Positions 8,834-17,388 of a DNA stretch of 64,000 nt are shown in pieces. The position numbers and the translations under genes were made by a program. Location of the stretch: positions 2,939,001 to 3,003,000 of the forward strand of contig NZ_CP049742.1 of NCBI RefSeq assembly GCF_015482585.1. Reading direction: 5' to 3'. The DNA is from Mangrovibacillus cuniculi (lineage in GTDB: Bacteria > Bacillota > Bacilli > Bacillales > R1DC41). The number at the start of each line of letters is the position of its first letter. The first letter of the stretch is position 1. Under the pieces are notes generated by a model, which made no database searches, was not told the origin of the DNA, and saw nothing but the letters and a program-made list of their open reading frames with translations.

Positions 8834-8905
8834 AATTAGTTTTGTGATGGATAATCTACTAAAGAATACAGTATAGTATGATGGTAGAATACTTACAGAA
8901 AGGAT

Positions 8906-10969
8906 GTGATCATTCTGTTTCCCTTAAACGATCCAGTAATGATTTTTGCCATAGCACTTATCGCTTTCTTTATTTCTCCTATCATCATGAACCGCATAAG
9001 AGTGCCTGGTATCATTGGACCAATCTTGGCAGGTGTTCTTCTAGGCCCTAACGGACTGCATGTTTTAGATAGAGGAGAGACCGTACAATTACTTGGTACA
9101 GTAGGCTTACTATTTATCATCTTTATCGCAGGACTAGAATTAGATCTGAACGGATTTAAACAATACAGACAAAGAAGTATCACTTTTGGACTCTTTTCCT
9201 TCCTTACACCATTTCTTGTGGGGATGTTTTTAAGCGTTCTTTTAGGCTACGACTGGTGGGCGGCAGTTTTACTTGGATCCATCGTTGGATCGCATACCCT
9301 ACTGTCTTATCCAATAGCTAGTCGCCTTGGAATAGCGAAAAACGGAGCAATTACCACCACTATAGGTGGGACGCTTGTTACGGATACACTGGCTATGGTC
9401 GTACTAGCGGTGGTAGCTGGAGCAGCAGTTGGAGATTTATCTATGATCTTCTGGGTAAAGCTAATAGCATCTGCAGTTATCCTTGTGTTAGCGGTGCTCG
9501 TAGGTGCACCCATTCTCTCCAAATGGTTTTTCAGAAATTCCAATGGAGATGGAGTGACGGAATTCCTATACGTAATGGTGGTCCTGTTTGTCTCTGCATT
9601 CCTGGCTAAGATTGGAGGATTAGAACCAATCATAGGGGCATTCTTAGCAGGGTTAGCACTTAATAGATACATTGCGGATGAAGGAATCATCATGAATCGA
9701 GTCCGATTCACAGCCAATTCCTTATTTATTCCATTCTTCTTATTCTCCGTAGGAATGTTAATGGATATCATCGGATTTCTACAAGACCCTAACTCCTGGA
9801 TTGTTACAGCTGGAATTTTAGTATCAGTTATTGGGGGTAAATATGTTGCCACCATTATAGGGGCTAAAATATTTGGTTACACAGGAGACGAACAAAGGAT
9901 TATGTTTGGGCTCTCCATAAACCAAGCTGCAGCAACTCTTGCAGCGACGCTAGTAGGGTTTGACTTAGGTCTACTTGATCAGGCAACAGTCAACGGTGTT
10001 ATTATTATGATCTTGGTTACATGTATGATTGGCCCATACATGACGGAGAAATATGGTCGACGTTTAGCTTCATCTGTTACACAAGAAGAACAAAACGAAC
10101 CAGAAAGAATCTTAATCCCATTAGCAAACCCTGAAACAATGGAATCATTACTAGAGTTGAGCTTTATGGTTAGAAATGCGAAGAAAACATCAGAACCTTT
10201 ATTCCCGCTTACAGTTGTTCAAAAGGAAGTGCAAACAGCTCATACACAAGTTGCATCAGCGGAGAAAATGCTGAACAAAGCCATTTCCTATAGTACAAGT
10301 GCGGAAGTTCCGGTTAGACCTGTAACAAAAGTTGATTTAAACATCGTAAAGGGTATTGAACGTGCCATGACAGAAGAACGTATCACAACATTAGTGATGG
10401 GTTGGAATGGGAAACGATCTGGTGCGCAGATGCTATTTGGTAACGTTATTGACCAAGCGCTAGATCATACGTATCAACGAATGATTGTCTCGAAACTAGG
10501 ACATCCATTACAAACAACAGATCGCGTTGCTGTCGTGATTCCTAATCATGCAAACCAAAAGCCTGGTTTCATGGACTCCCTAGCAATAATAAAAAACATG
10601 GTTGCGCAATTGGGAGCGGAACTAGAAATCCATGTAATTGGACCTGAGAAAGAAATCTATGAAAAAATAGTAGGTGCAGTAAAGCCATCCTTATCCATGA
10701 AAATAATCGGACATCCGACTTGGAAATCGCTAGAAGAATACGTCGAAGAGAAGTTACTTCCAAATGATCTAGTTATCCTTTTAAGTGCAAGAAAAGGAAC
10801 GATTGCATGGCATCCAAAATTGGAAGAATTACCAACTAGATTGGCGCAAAGTGTTCCAAAGAGTTTTGTTATTTTCTATCCTACTGAACAAAAAGAAGTA
10901 GATATGAGGGGAACAAGAGGAACATCTTTGTCTCGTGAATGGATGTTTAATAAGGATTATGAGGAATAA
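8906..10969 (+). CDS. Cation:proton antiporter (CPA2) with C-terminal Usp-like domain
   Basis: A 687-residue protein. Residues 1-385 form about 12 membrane segments of the Na+/H+ or K+/H+ exchanger fold (for example GPILAGVLLGPNGL and PIIGAFLAGLALNRY). Residues 395-687 are soluble and resemble universal-stress-protein domains, a common architecture in Bacillaceae CPA2 members. It probably exchanges monovalent cations for protons; which cation is not readable. The start is unclear. GTG at 8906 lies almost on top of the ribosome site AAAGGA, whereas ATT (8912) or CTG (8915) would have normal spacing, so translation may begin at a rare codon. It ends in a strong terminator. Confidence 0.87.
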   Translation: MIILFPLNDPVMIFAIALIAFFISPIIMNRIRVPGIIGPILAGVLLGPNGLHVLDRGETVQLLGTVGLLFIIFIAGLELDLNGFKQYRQRSITFGLFSFLTPFLVGMFLSVLLGYDWWAAVLLGSIVGSHTLLSYPIASRLGIAKNGAITTTIGGTLVTDTLAMVVLAVVAGAAVGDLSMIFWVKLIASAVILVLAVLVGAPILSKWFFRNSNGDGVTEFLYVMVVLFVSAFLAKIGGLEPIIGAFLAGLALNRYIADEGIIMNRVRFTANSLFIPFFLFSVGMLMDIIGFLQDPNSWIVTAGILVSVIGGKYVATIIGAKIFGYTGDEQRIMFGLSINQAAATLAATLVGFDLGLLDQATVNGVIIMILVTCMIGPYMTEKYGRRLASSVTQEEQNEPERILIPLANPETMESLLELSFMVRNAKKTSEPLFPLTVVQKEVQTAHTQVASAEKMLNKAISYSTSAEVPVRPVTKVDLNIVKGIERAMTEERITTLVMGWNGKRSGAQMLFGNVIDQALDHTYQRMIVSKLGHPLQTTDRVAVVIPNHANQKPGFMDSLAIIKNMVAQLGAELEIHVIGPEKEIYEKIVGAVKPSLSMKIIGHPTWKSLEEYVEEKLLPNDLVILLSARKGTIAWHPKLEELPTRLAQSVPKSFVIFYPTEQKEVDMRGTRGTSLSREWMFNKDYEE

Positions 10970-10994
10970 TGGGTAAATAAACATTAGTGATAGA

Positions 10995-11029
10995 GACTTG
11001 GAGCATATAGTTGCTTCAAGTCTTTTTTC
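10995..11029 (+). terminator. Terminator after antiporter gene
   Basis: GACTTGgAGCA pairs with TGCTtCAAGTC and is followed by six Ts. Confidence 0.75.
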
Positions 11030-11203
11030 TTGTACAAACAGTCACAACTCTAAGGTGACACGTACTGATTAGGATCTCCTTATTATTTACAACGATATGT
11101 TTGCATTTTATTTTGAGACATGTCCTATTGAATAGGTAATAGTTTAGTCGAATTTACTATCTTCCCATATGATAATCCATTACATCTTATAGGGGTGAGT
11201 AGA

Positions 11204-13267
11204 TTGAAGACAATACGGACAAGGATTTTAACCCTTATGTTAACAGTCAGTTTAGTTCCATTTATTATCATCAGTATGATTAGCCTTTGGAATTCTTCTC
11301 GGTTCTTACTAGAAGGTGAGCAGGGGAAGATTGAAGCAATAAGGGACCTGAAAAAGCATGAGATTGAAATGTATTTTAAAGGAAAGTTGTCTGACAACCA
11401 AGTACTTGCACTCGATCCCACTGTTGTAAAAGCTTTCGAGGAATTCTCAGCAGCGTTTGATTTAGGAGGATTAGAGGCGAATGAGTATAAACAGATAGAG
11501 AAAACCTATCAAAGCTACTTTGATTTATATATTAAGGAAAAAGGGTACTACGATTTCTTTCTAATCGATATGGATGGTGACATTATATATACAGTAGCGA
11601 AAGAAAGTGATCTTGGTGAAAATTTATGGGATAGCAGTTTACGTAATTCGACCTTTGCGGATGCCCTAACCCGTTCTTTTCAGGATAAAACAACTGTTAT
11701 CGGTGATTACAAATTCTACGAGCCATCTAAGGAACCAGCAGCATTTATCGTATCACCGCTCCATGATAGTGGGGAACACATCGGTTATGTGGCTACTCAA
11801 CTAAGCGATAGTACTATTAATAATGTGATGCAATCGAGTACTGGATTAGGAGTGACTGGTGATTCTTATCTAATTGGGAGTGATCAACTATATAGATCAG
11901 ATAGTAGATTATCTAGTAAGAAGGATATTGGTGTTACGAAAGTAGAAGATGATCTATTCCAAGCATACCAGGATGAAGGGACCACAACAATTGAATATAG
12001 TACGAAAACCGATGAGAAGAAAATGGTTAGCGCCGTTTCTTCTATAAATATAGAAGGTGTGAATTGGGGAATTGTGACGGAGGTTCATAAAGAAGAGATA
12101 ATGCAACCTATGTACACATTACTGTGGAACCAAATTATTATCGCATCGATAGTAATGATTGTTGTTCTTATTGTTGCGTGGATTTTCTCGCAATCTTTTA
12201 GCAAACCTTTAACTTTATTGGCCAACTATGTCACTACCGTGGCAGGTGGTGATCTTCGAAGTTCCATAGAAGTAGAAGGAGAAGATGAGAGAGCACACTT
12301 AATGAAAGGGTTTAATTTTTTAATAGATTCTTTTAAAGATTTGTTACGGAACATTCAAGCAGCGGCAACACAAGTGTCTACATCTGCAAGTGATCTAACA
12401 GCAAGTGCTTTGTATACATCTAAAGCAGCTGAACAGGTGGTAGAAAGTGCTCAGAAGACATTCGTAGGTTCTAAAGATCAGCAAATGAAGGTAGAAAGTT
12501 TATTGAAAAACATGCAAGTGGGAAAAGAAAAGATGGAAGCATTATCACTTTCCTCTGCACTCATGGAATCATTAACAGAGAAATCCTCTAATTCGGTCGA
12601 ACTAGGAGTGAAGGAGTTAGGAGAGCTAAGAAAAACTATTTCACAAATTGAGCTCACATTTGAAGATACAACTGGAATAATTCATGAGATGGTAAAACAT
12701 ACGGAAAACATTCAAAATGTGATGGAGTTAATAAATGAAATCTCCAATCAAACCAACCTTCTAGCGTTAAATGCAGCAATTGAAGCAGCTAGAGCTGGGG
12801 AAGCAGGCAACGGTTTTGCGGTTGTAGCTAGTGAAGTAAGAAAGCTGGCAACGAAAACAAAACTATCTTCAGAAGAGATTACGGAAACAGCCAAACGAAT
12901 GGTGGAGGAATCTAAAAAAGCCTTAACATTTTCTAATCAAGGTTTAGGTTCCATTAAAGAAGGAGTTTCCGCAGCGGAAAACACTGTTCATGTATTCCGT
13001 GATATTGAAAAGTCTATTGGGCAACTAGTCCCTCAAGTAAAAGAGGTATCTCACATTGCAAAAACAGTGGATAGCACTTTACAATCTACTCAACTAGTCA
13101 TAACAGAAGTGGGCGCACAAGCAATAATGAATGTGCAAAGTGCGCAAAGTGCTATGGAAGCGAGTGAGGCACAATTGTCAGCTGTGGAGGAGATGAGTGC
13201 TTCTGCCGTCGAATTAAATCAAGTAGCGGAAGACCTTAAAAAATCCGCAGACAAATTTAAACTATAG
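11204..13267 (+). CDS. Methyl-accepting chemotaxis protein with dCache-like sensor
   Basis: A 687-residue transmembrane chemoreceptor. A first membrane segment (about residues 10-30) is followed by an extracellular sensor of about 270 residues, a second membrane helix (about 305-330), a HAMP linker and a long signalling coiled coil. The hairpin tip [18 protein letters not shown] lies near residue 515 and contacts CheA/CheW. TTG at 11204 has an AGGGGTGAG site at proper spacing; an upstream in-frame GTG at 11195 lies inside that site. The sensor sequence suggests a small-molecule ligand, but the ligand is unknown. No chemotaxis genes are adjacent. Confidence 0.9.
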   Translation: MKTIRTRILTLMLTVSLVPFIIISMISLWNSSRFLLEGEQGKIEAIRDLKKHEIEMYFKGKLSDNQVLALDPTVVKAFEEFSAAFDLGGLEANEYKQIEKTYQSYFDLYIKEKGYYDFFLIDMDGDIIYTVAKESDLGENLWDSSLRNSTFADALTRSFQDKTTVIGDYKFYEPSKEPAAFIVSPLHDSGEHIGYVATQLSDSTINNVMQSSTGLGVTGDSYLIGSDQLYRSDSRLSSKKDIGVTKVEDDLFQAYQDEGTTTIEYSTKTDEKKMVSAVSSINIEGVNWGIVTEVHKEEIMQPMYTLLWNQIIIASIVMIVVLIVAWIFSQSFSKPLTLLANYVTTVAGGDLRSSIEVEGEDERAHLMKGFNFLIDSFKDLLRNIQAAATQVSTSASDLTASALYTSKAAEQVVESAQKTFVGSKDQQMKVESLLKNMQVGKEKMEALSLSSALMESLTEKSSNSVELGVKELGELRKTISQIELTFEDTTGIIHEMVKHTENIQNVMELINEISNQTNLLALNAAIEAARAGEAGNGFAVVASEVRKLATKTKLSSEEITETAKRMVEESKKALTFSNQGLGSIKEGVSAAENTVHVFRDIEKSIGQLVPQVKEVSHIAKTVDSTLQSTQLVITEVGAQAIMNVQSAQSAMEASEAQLSAVEEMSASAVELNQVAEDLKKSADKFKL

Positions 13268-13282
13268 TAGCTGAGAAAAATA

Positions 13283-13312
13283 TTTACAAAATTAACCTAT
13301 AAATGGTATAGT
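13283..13312 (+). promoter_or_regulatory. Promoter of the rsgA-like attenuator transcript
   Basis: TTTACA (13283-13288), an 18-nt spacer and TATAGT (13307-13312) predict transcription from about 13319. Confidence 0.6.
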
Positions 13313-13346
13313 GATATTATCAAATTCGGAAAGTGAGGGATGACAT

Positions 13347-13415
13347 ATGAGTGTATATATGACTGTAGTAGAAACTCAATTAAATATGGTGGTACATCCC
13401 TCCAAGTGGAACTAA
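13347..13415 (+). CDS. 22-residue leader peptide of rsgA-like gene
   Basis: An ATG preceded by GTGAGGG at good spacing opens a 22-codon frame whose product ends VVHPSKWN. The last codons form the 5' arm (13391-13406) of a long hairpin, so a ribosome on this ORF would block that hairpin. No homologue is recognised. The case rests on position, the ribosome site and the downstream structures, as in translation-controlled attenuators. Confidence 0.55.
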   Translation: MSVYMTVVETQLNMVVHPSKWN

Positions 13416-13523
13416 CCTGTCGTTTCATTACTATTTTCTTCTGCTTGGAAGGATGTGCCGTACTTTGTATCGGACATTAACTTACCAACAGTGGGTCAAG
13501 ACCGTTACGTACGGTCTTTTTTT
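13391..13523 (+). promoter_or_regulatory. Attenuator: anti-antiterminator hairpin plus terminator
   Basis: Arm 13391-13406 pairs with 13444-13459 at 15 of 16 positions. A rho-independent terminator follows (AAGACCGT-TACGT-ACGGTCTT then Ts, 13498-13523). The segment GCCGTAC (13457-13463), partly inside the first hairpin, can instead pair with GTACGGT of the terminator. That gives two mutually exclusive folds upstream of the GTPase gene. Confidence 0.6.
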
Positions 13524-13548
13524 GTACCCAAAATCAGGAGGAAATACA

Positions 13549-14610
13549 TTGAATAGTAAACAATTTGGATGGAACGAAATTAGAGAAACACAACGTCAGG
13601 ATTGGCCAGATACAAACGCCATTCCAGGAAGAGTATTAGTGGAACATAAGCGTATGTATCGCATTGCAACAGATCACGGAGAATTACTTGGTGAGATCTC
13701 TGGTAAGTTGCGTTTTGATGCACTAAGCAGACTAGATTATCCAGCAGTAGGAGATTGGGTGATGATCCACGCAAGGCCAGAAGAAGGAAAAGCAACGATA
13801 CAAGGCATCCTACCTAGACAATCTTTCTTCTCACGTAAAGTGGCAGGAACGACCTTGGAACAACAGATAATAGCGTCGAACGTGGACACTGTCTTTCTTG
13901 TAAATGCATTAAACCAAGACTTCAACATAAGAAGAATGGAAAGATATCTAGTAATGGCTTACGAAAGTGGAGCGAATCCAGTATTTGTTCTGACAAAAGC
14001 AGACTTGTGTGATGATGTGGAGGAGAAGCGCCAACTAGTGGAAAACATAGCATTTGGTGTACCAATCCACGTGGTCAGTGCACGGACAAACACTGGTATG
14101 GAAGAATTAGAGCCTTATCTACAAGAAGGGAAGACAGTTGCTTTATTGGGTTCCTCTGGTGCGGGTAAATCAACGTTAACCAACCTTTTCTTGGGGGAAG
14201 AAGTTCAATTAGTGAAAGAAGTACGAGAAGATGACGACCGCGGGAAGCATACGACCACTCATCGAGAACTGTTTCCATTACCGACAGGAGCGTTACTCAT
14301 TGATACACCGGGTATGAGAGAATTGCAACTGTGGGAAGCGGATAGTTCTAGTGATCATGGTTTTTCTGATATTAAGGAGCTAGCAGAAAGGTGTAAATTT
14401 AGAGATTGCACACACAAAGCCGAGCCAGGCTGCGCAGTGCAAGGAGCAATTATGTCAGGAGAATTAGAGAAAGGTCGTTTTGAATCCTATAAAAAGCTTC
14501 TAAGGGAACTTGCTTTCATGGACAGAAAAGGGGATAAAGTTCTTGAAAAAGCTGAAAGAGCAAAATGGAAAAAAACAAGCCAAATGATGAAGAAGAATTC
14601 CTTTAAATAA
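13549..14610 (+). CDS. rsgA: RsgA-type circularly permuted GTPase (second-copy form)
   Basis: A 353-residue protein that acts in late 30S ribosomal subunit assembly. Motifs run in the permuted order of the YjeQ/RsgA family: OB-fold first, then G4 (TKAD, about 150), G1 (GSSGAGKST, about 200-208), G3 (DTPG, about 252) and a zinc knuckle C-x4-C-x-H-x5-C (about 282-295). The C-terminal tail is rich in lysine. TTG at 13549 follows AGGAGG with 8 nt; the frame extends upstream through the terminator but is not expected to be translated. It is longer than B. subtilis YloQ/CpgA (298 residues) and not in the yloQ neighbourhood, so it is probably a paralogue. Its leader suggests induction when translation is disturbed. 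Confidence 0.88.
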   Translation: MNSKQFGWNEIRETQRQDWPDTNAIPGRVLVEHKRMYRIATDHGELLGEISGKLRFDALSRLDYPAVGDWVMIHARPEEGKATIQGILPRQSFFSRKVAGTTLEQQIIASNVDTVFLVNALNQDFNIRRMERYLVMAYESGANPVFVLTKADLCDDVEEKRQLVENIAFGVPIHVVSARTNTGMEELEPYLQEGKTVALLGSSGAGKSTLTNLFLGEEVQLVKEVREDDDRGKHTTTHRELFPLPTGALLIDTPGMRELQLWEADSSSDHGFSDIKELAERCKFRDCTHKAEPGCAVQGAIMSGELEKGRFESYKKLLRELAFMDRKGDKVLEKAERAKWKKTSQMMKKNSFK

Positions 14611-14615
14611 TACAC

Positions 14616-14655
14616 AAAAGCTAGGAGCGAGAAGTAATTCGTTTCTAGCTTTTTT
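14616..14655 (+). terminator. Terminator after rsgA-like gene
   Basis: AAAAGCTAG and CTAGCTTTTTT flank a 20-nt loop. Confidence 0.65.
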
Positions 14656-14785
14656 CATCTTCAGGAAGGCATCTTGTATAATACCCGTATCCCAAACCTC
14701 CATAAAACTGTCAAATAATCTTGTAACATATAAACGTTTTTCCAGTATAGTTAAGGTAGTAGGGGAATTGGAAGGGGGATATAAA

Positions 14786-15244
14786 ATGTATAAAAAATTA
14801 CTATTAACATGTGCAGCTATGATTACTTTAACAGCTTGCCAGAAAGATACTACTCGAGAAGTACAACAAATGGTAGACGTAGAATTAGAGGTTCCGAGTG
14901 ACCTTGCAGTAAAGGAAGAATCAAGGTTGCAGGCAACTATTTCACAAGGTGGTTCACCTGTTGATGACGCAGATGTAGTAGACTTTGAGATTTGGGTAGC
15001 GAATAATAGAGAAGAGTCCGTTTGGTTATCGGCAGAGCAAGTAGAGAAAGGTAAATACGAAGTTACATATGAGTTTACAGAAGACGGGGTTTACTTTATC
15101 CAAACACATGTTACGGCTAGAGATCTTCACGTTATGCCAGTGGAAGAAGTGGAAGTTGGAGAGGTAACAGAGGAAATGCGTGCTGCTGTACAGGAAGACC
15201 AAGGAAAAGCAGACATGTCGGATACAGGGCATAGTCACCATTAA
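14786..15244 (+). CDS. FixH/YtkA-like lipoprotein
   Basis: A 152-residue exported lipoprotein with signal peptide and lipobox LTAC (Cys about 18), followed by an immunoglobulin-like YtkA/FixH domain (about 28-128) in which VDVELEVPSDL and GKYEVTYEFTEDGVYFIQTHVTA are the recognisable strands. The C terminus ends in a His-rich tail (HSHH), which may bind a metal. The ATG at 14786 has GGGGG upstream; an in-frame ATG at 14768 lacks a site. Relatives are often found near copper or cytochrome oxidase functions, but nothing adjacent supports that here. Confidence 0.78.
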   Translation: MYKKLLLTCAAMITLTACQKDTTREVQQMVDVELEVPSDLAVKEESRLQATISQGGSPVDDADVVDFEIWVANNREESVWLSAEQVEKGKYEVTYEFTEDGVYFIQTHVTARDLHVMPVEEVEVGEVTEEMRAAVQEDQGKADMSDTGHSHH

Positions 15245-15245
15245 A

Positions 15246-15275
15246 AAAGAAGAGACTCGTTGTCTCTTCTTTTTG
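15246..15275. terminator. Terminator after YtkA-like gene
   Basis: AAAGAAGAGAC pairs with GTCTCTTCTTT around a small loop and is followed by Ts. The preceding As make it usable in both directions. Confidence 0.75.
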
Positions 15276-15286
15276 TTTGGGAAAAA

Positions 15287-15540
15287 GCGACCAACCTAGT
15301 GGGTTTGCGACCGAAATCCTGGGGAAGCGACCAATCTAAGTGGTTTGCGACCGAAATCCTGGGAAAGCGACCAACCTAAGTGGTTTGCGACCAAAATCCT
15401 AAGAAAGCGACCAACCTAAGGAGTTTGCGACCGAAATCCTGGGGAAGCGACCAATCTAAGTGGTTTGCGACCGAAACCCTGGGAAAGCGACCAACCTAAG
15501 GAGTTTGCGACCAAAATCCTGAGAAAGCAACCAACCTACT
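15287..15540. repeat. Tandem array, 40-bp unit made of two 20-bp GCGACC half-units
   Basis: GCGACC starts at 15287, 15327, 15367, 15407, 15447 and 15487, with a decayed copy (GCAACC) at 15527: exactly 40 bp apart. A second GCGACC lies midway in each unit, so the word recurs about every 20 bp. Half-units read roughly GCGACCAACCTAAGTGGTTT and GCGACCGAAATCCTGGGGAA. The array fills the space between two convergent genes, directly after a terminator. There are no variable spacers and no coding potential. Confidence 0.9.
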
Positions 15541-15543
15541 CCC

Positions 15544-16371
15544 CTAAACTAATACAGCTTCCTTCTCTACCATCAATTCATCTCTCTCACTAGCCAACTC
15601 GTACGACAAACATAATGGCTTACCACTAATAGGATCTTCTACAATAGTTGCTTCAATTTGAAAGACCGTTCTCAAAACATCTGCAGTCATGACTTCTTCT
15701 GGATCTCCAGCTTTCACTACTTGCCCCTCAGACAACGCAACAAGATAATGAGAAAAGCGTGCGGCATGATTCAAATCATGAAGAACCATGACAATCGTTC
15801 GGCCATCTTCTTCATTTAATTTCTTCAATAAAGTTAAAACTTCTAATTGATGTGCCATATCTAAATAAGTTGTAGGTTCATCCAATATTAGTAAAGGGGT
15901 CTCTTGAGCTAAAGCCATGGCAATCCAAACACGTTGACGTTGTCCGCCTGATAAAGCATCTATTGAACGATGACGAAACTCACTTAATCCAGTAGAATCT
16001 AACGCTCTCTCAACAATTGTATGGTCATCAGCTGTTAATTTTCCAAAGCCTTTTTGATGAGGAAAGCGGCCGTAGGAAACTAATTCGTAAACTGTCAAAC
16101 CACTCGGTGCTTCAGGGGTTTGAGGTAAGATAGCCATTTTTTTAGCTAAGTCTTTTGTTTTTTCTGTATGAATCGCTTTTCCATCTAAATAGGCAACACC
16201 ACTTTTAGGAGAATGAATTCTTGCAACCGTCTTAAGAATAGTAGACTTCCCGCATCCGTTCGCTCCAATAATGGTAGTGATTTTTTCTTCTGGAATCTGA
16301 ATAGATAGTTGATCTACAATGGTTGTTTCTCCGTATCCAATGGTTAAAGATTCTGTACGAATAACTGGCAT
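15544..16371 (-). CDS. Iron-siderophore ABC transporter ATPase (FecE/YusV type)
   Basis: A 275-residue ATPase with Walker A GANGCGKST (about residues 36-44), signature [10 protein letters not shown] (about 137), Walker B LLILDEPTTYLD and the switch histidine in VMVLHDLNHA. It matches the FecE/FhuC class that energises siderophore import, and its length equals that of B. subtilis YusV. It is the last gene of the permease operon, 12 bp after the upstream stop, with an AAGGAGG site. The transporter should work with lipoproteins such as the one at 7.0-8.0 kb. Confidence 0.9.
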   Translation of the reverse strand: MPVIRTESLTIGYGETTIVDQLSIQIPEEKITTIIGANGCGKSTILKTVARIHSPKSGVAYLDGKAIHTEKTKDLAKKMAILPQTPEAPSGLTVYELVSYGRFPHQKGFGKLTADDHTIVERALDSTGLSEFRHRSIDALSGGQRQRVWIAMALAQETPLLILDEPTTYLDMAHQLEVLTLLKKLNEEDGRTIVMVLHDLNHAARFSHYLVALSEGQVVKAGDPEEVMTADVLRTVFQIEATIVEDPISGKPLCLSYELASERDELMVEKEAVLV

Positions 16372-16383
16372 AGGAACTCCTCC

Positions 16384-17388
16384 TTAAGGTGTTTTAATTA
16401 ATAGATAAATGAAATAAGGTGCTCCAAGAAAGGCAACAACAATCCCCACTGGAATGGAACTTGGAGCAATCAATACTCGCGAAACATAATCAGAAAATAA
16501 TAGTAACAGAGCTCCGGTTAAAGCAGCTGCTGGTAAAAGGAACTGATGCCTTGGTCCGACGACTTTTCGTGCAATGTGGGGAGCAATTAAGCCTAAAAAT
16601 GAAATACCTCCACCAACAGAGACGGAAGATCCTGCGAGAGCAACGGCTATGAAAAGCATCAATCGTCGTTCTTTTTCCACATGTGTACCTAAACCAGTTG
16701 CTAAAGAATCACCAAGGTTAAGGACATTTAGATAACGAGCTCGATAAAAGGCAAGAGGGAGTAATACCACTATCCACGGTAATAAACTTAGGACATAGGT
16801 CCAATTTGCTCCCCATATGCTTCCCGTTAACCAAACCGTTGCTTTCATAAAATCTCTTGGATCCATTCGTAGCTGAATAACAATAAGACAGGCTCCAAAT
16901 AATGCGGCTATTCCTATCCCAACTAAAATGAGACGAGATGGTGTCACTACCCCACCTTTCATTGCGAATAAGTAGATAAGAAAGGCTGCTAAACCAGCTC
17001 CTACTAAAGCAAAAATAGGCATGGTATAAATAGTAAGTGCATTGGGCTCTATAGCGTTTCCGCTGACTAAATACAAATACAAGACAACTGCGAACCCTGC
17101 ACCAGCATTGATACCAATGATACCTGGATCCGCTAAATCGTTTCTCGTAACACCTTGTAAAATGGCGCCAGCTACCGCCATTCCAGCTCCAATTAGAAGA
17201 GCTAACACCATTCGAGGTAAACGGAAGGAAAACAAGACTAATTCATCCTGGTCCGTCCCATAACCTATGAAAGTCTTCAACACGTCCAAAGGGGCTATCT
17301 TAATAACTCCTGTATTTAGACTGACGAGGAAGGTAACAAGGATCAGAATAGGAAGTAGCATAAAGAATATTTTTTGAGATTTAGTCAT
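16384..17388 (-). CDS. Iron-siderophore ABC transporter permease (FecCD family), second subunit
   Basis: A 334-residue membrane protein of the FecCD/BtuC family with about 9-10 helices. Conserved blocks include GAGMAVAGAILQGVTRNDLADPGIIGINAGAGF and, near the C terminus, GGGISFLGLIAPHIARKVVG, which contacts the ATPase (each shown here only in part by function). It forms a heterodimer with the upstream permease. Its start overlaps the stop of that gene by one base (TAATG), showing co-translation. Confidence 0.9.
   Translation of the reverse strand: MTKSQKIFFMLLPILILVTFLVSLNTGVIKIAPLDVLKTFIGYGTDQDELVLFSFRLPRMVLALLIGAGMAVAGAILQGVTRNDLADPGIIGINAGAGFAVVLYLYLVSGNAIEPNALTIYTMPIFALVGAGLAAFLIYLFAMKGGVVTPSRLILVGIGIAALFGACLIVIQLRMDPRDFMKATVWLTGSIWGANWTYVLSLLPWIVVLLPLAFYRARYLNVLNLGDSLATGLGTHVEKERRLMLFIAVALAGSSVSVGGGISFLGLIAPHIARKVVGPRHQFLLPAAALTGALLLLFSDYVSRVLIAPSSIPVGIVVAFLGAPYFIYLLIKTP

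Noticed and set aside
13453-13548. N-terminal extension of the RsgA-like protein
   Set aside because: It would be translated through a transcription terminator; TTG 13549 has a strong AGGAGG site.
15287-15540. CRISPR array
   Set aside because: Units are contiguous and nearly identical with no unique spacers and no cas genes. The same holds for the other arrays.
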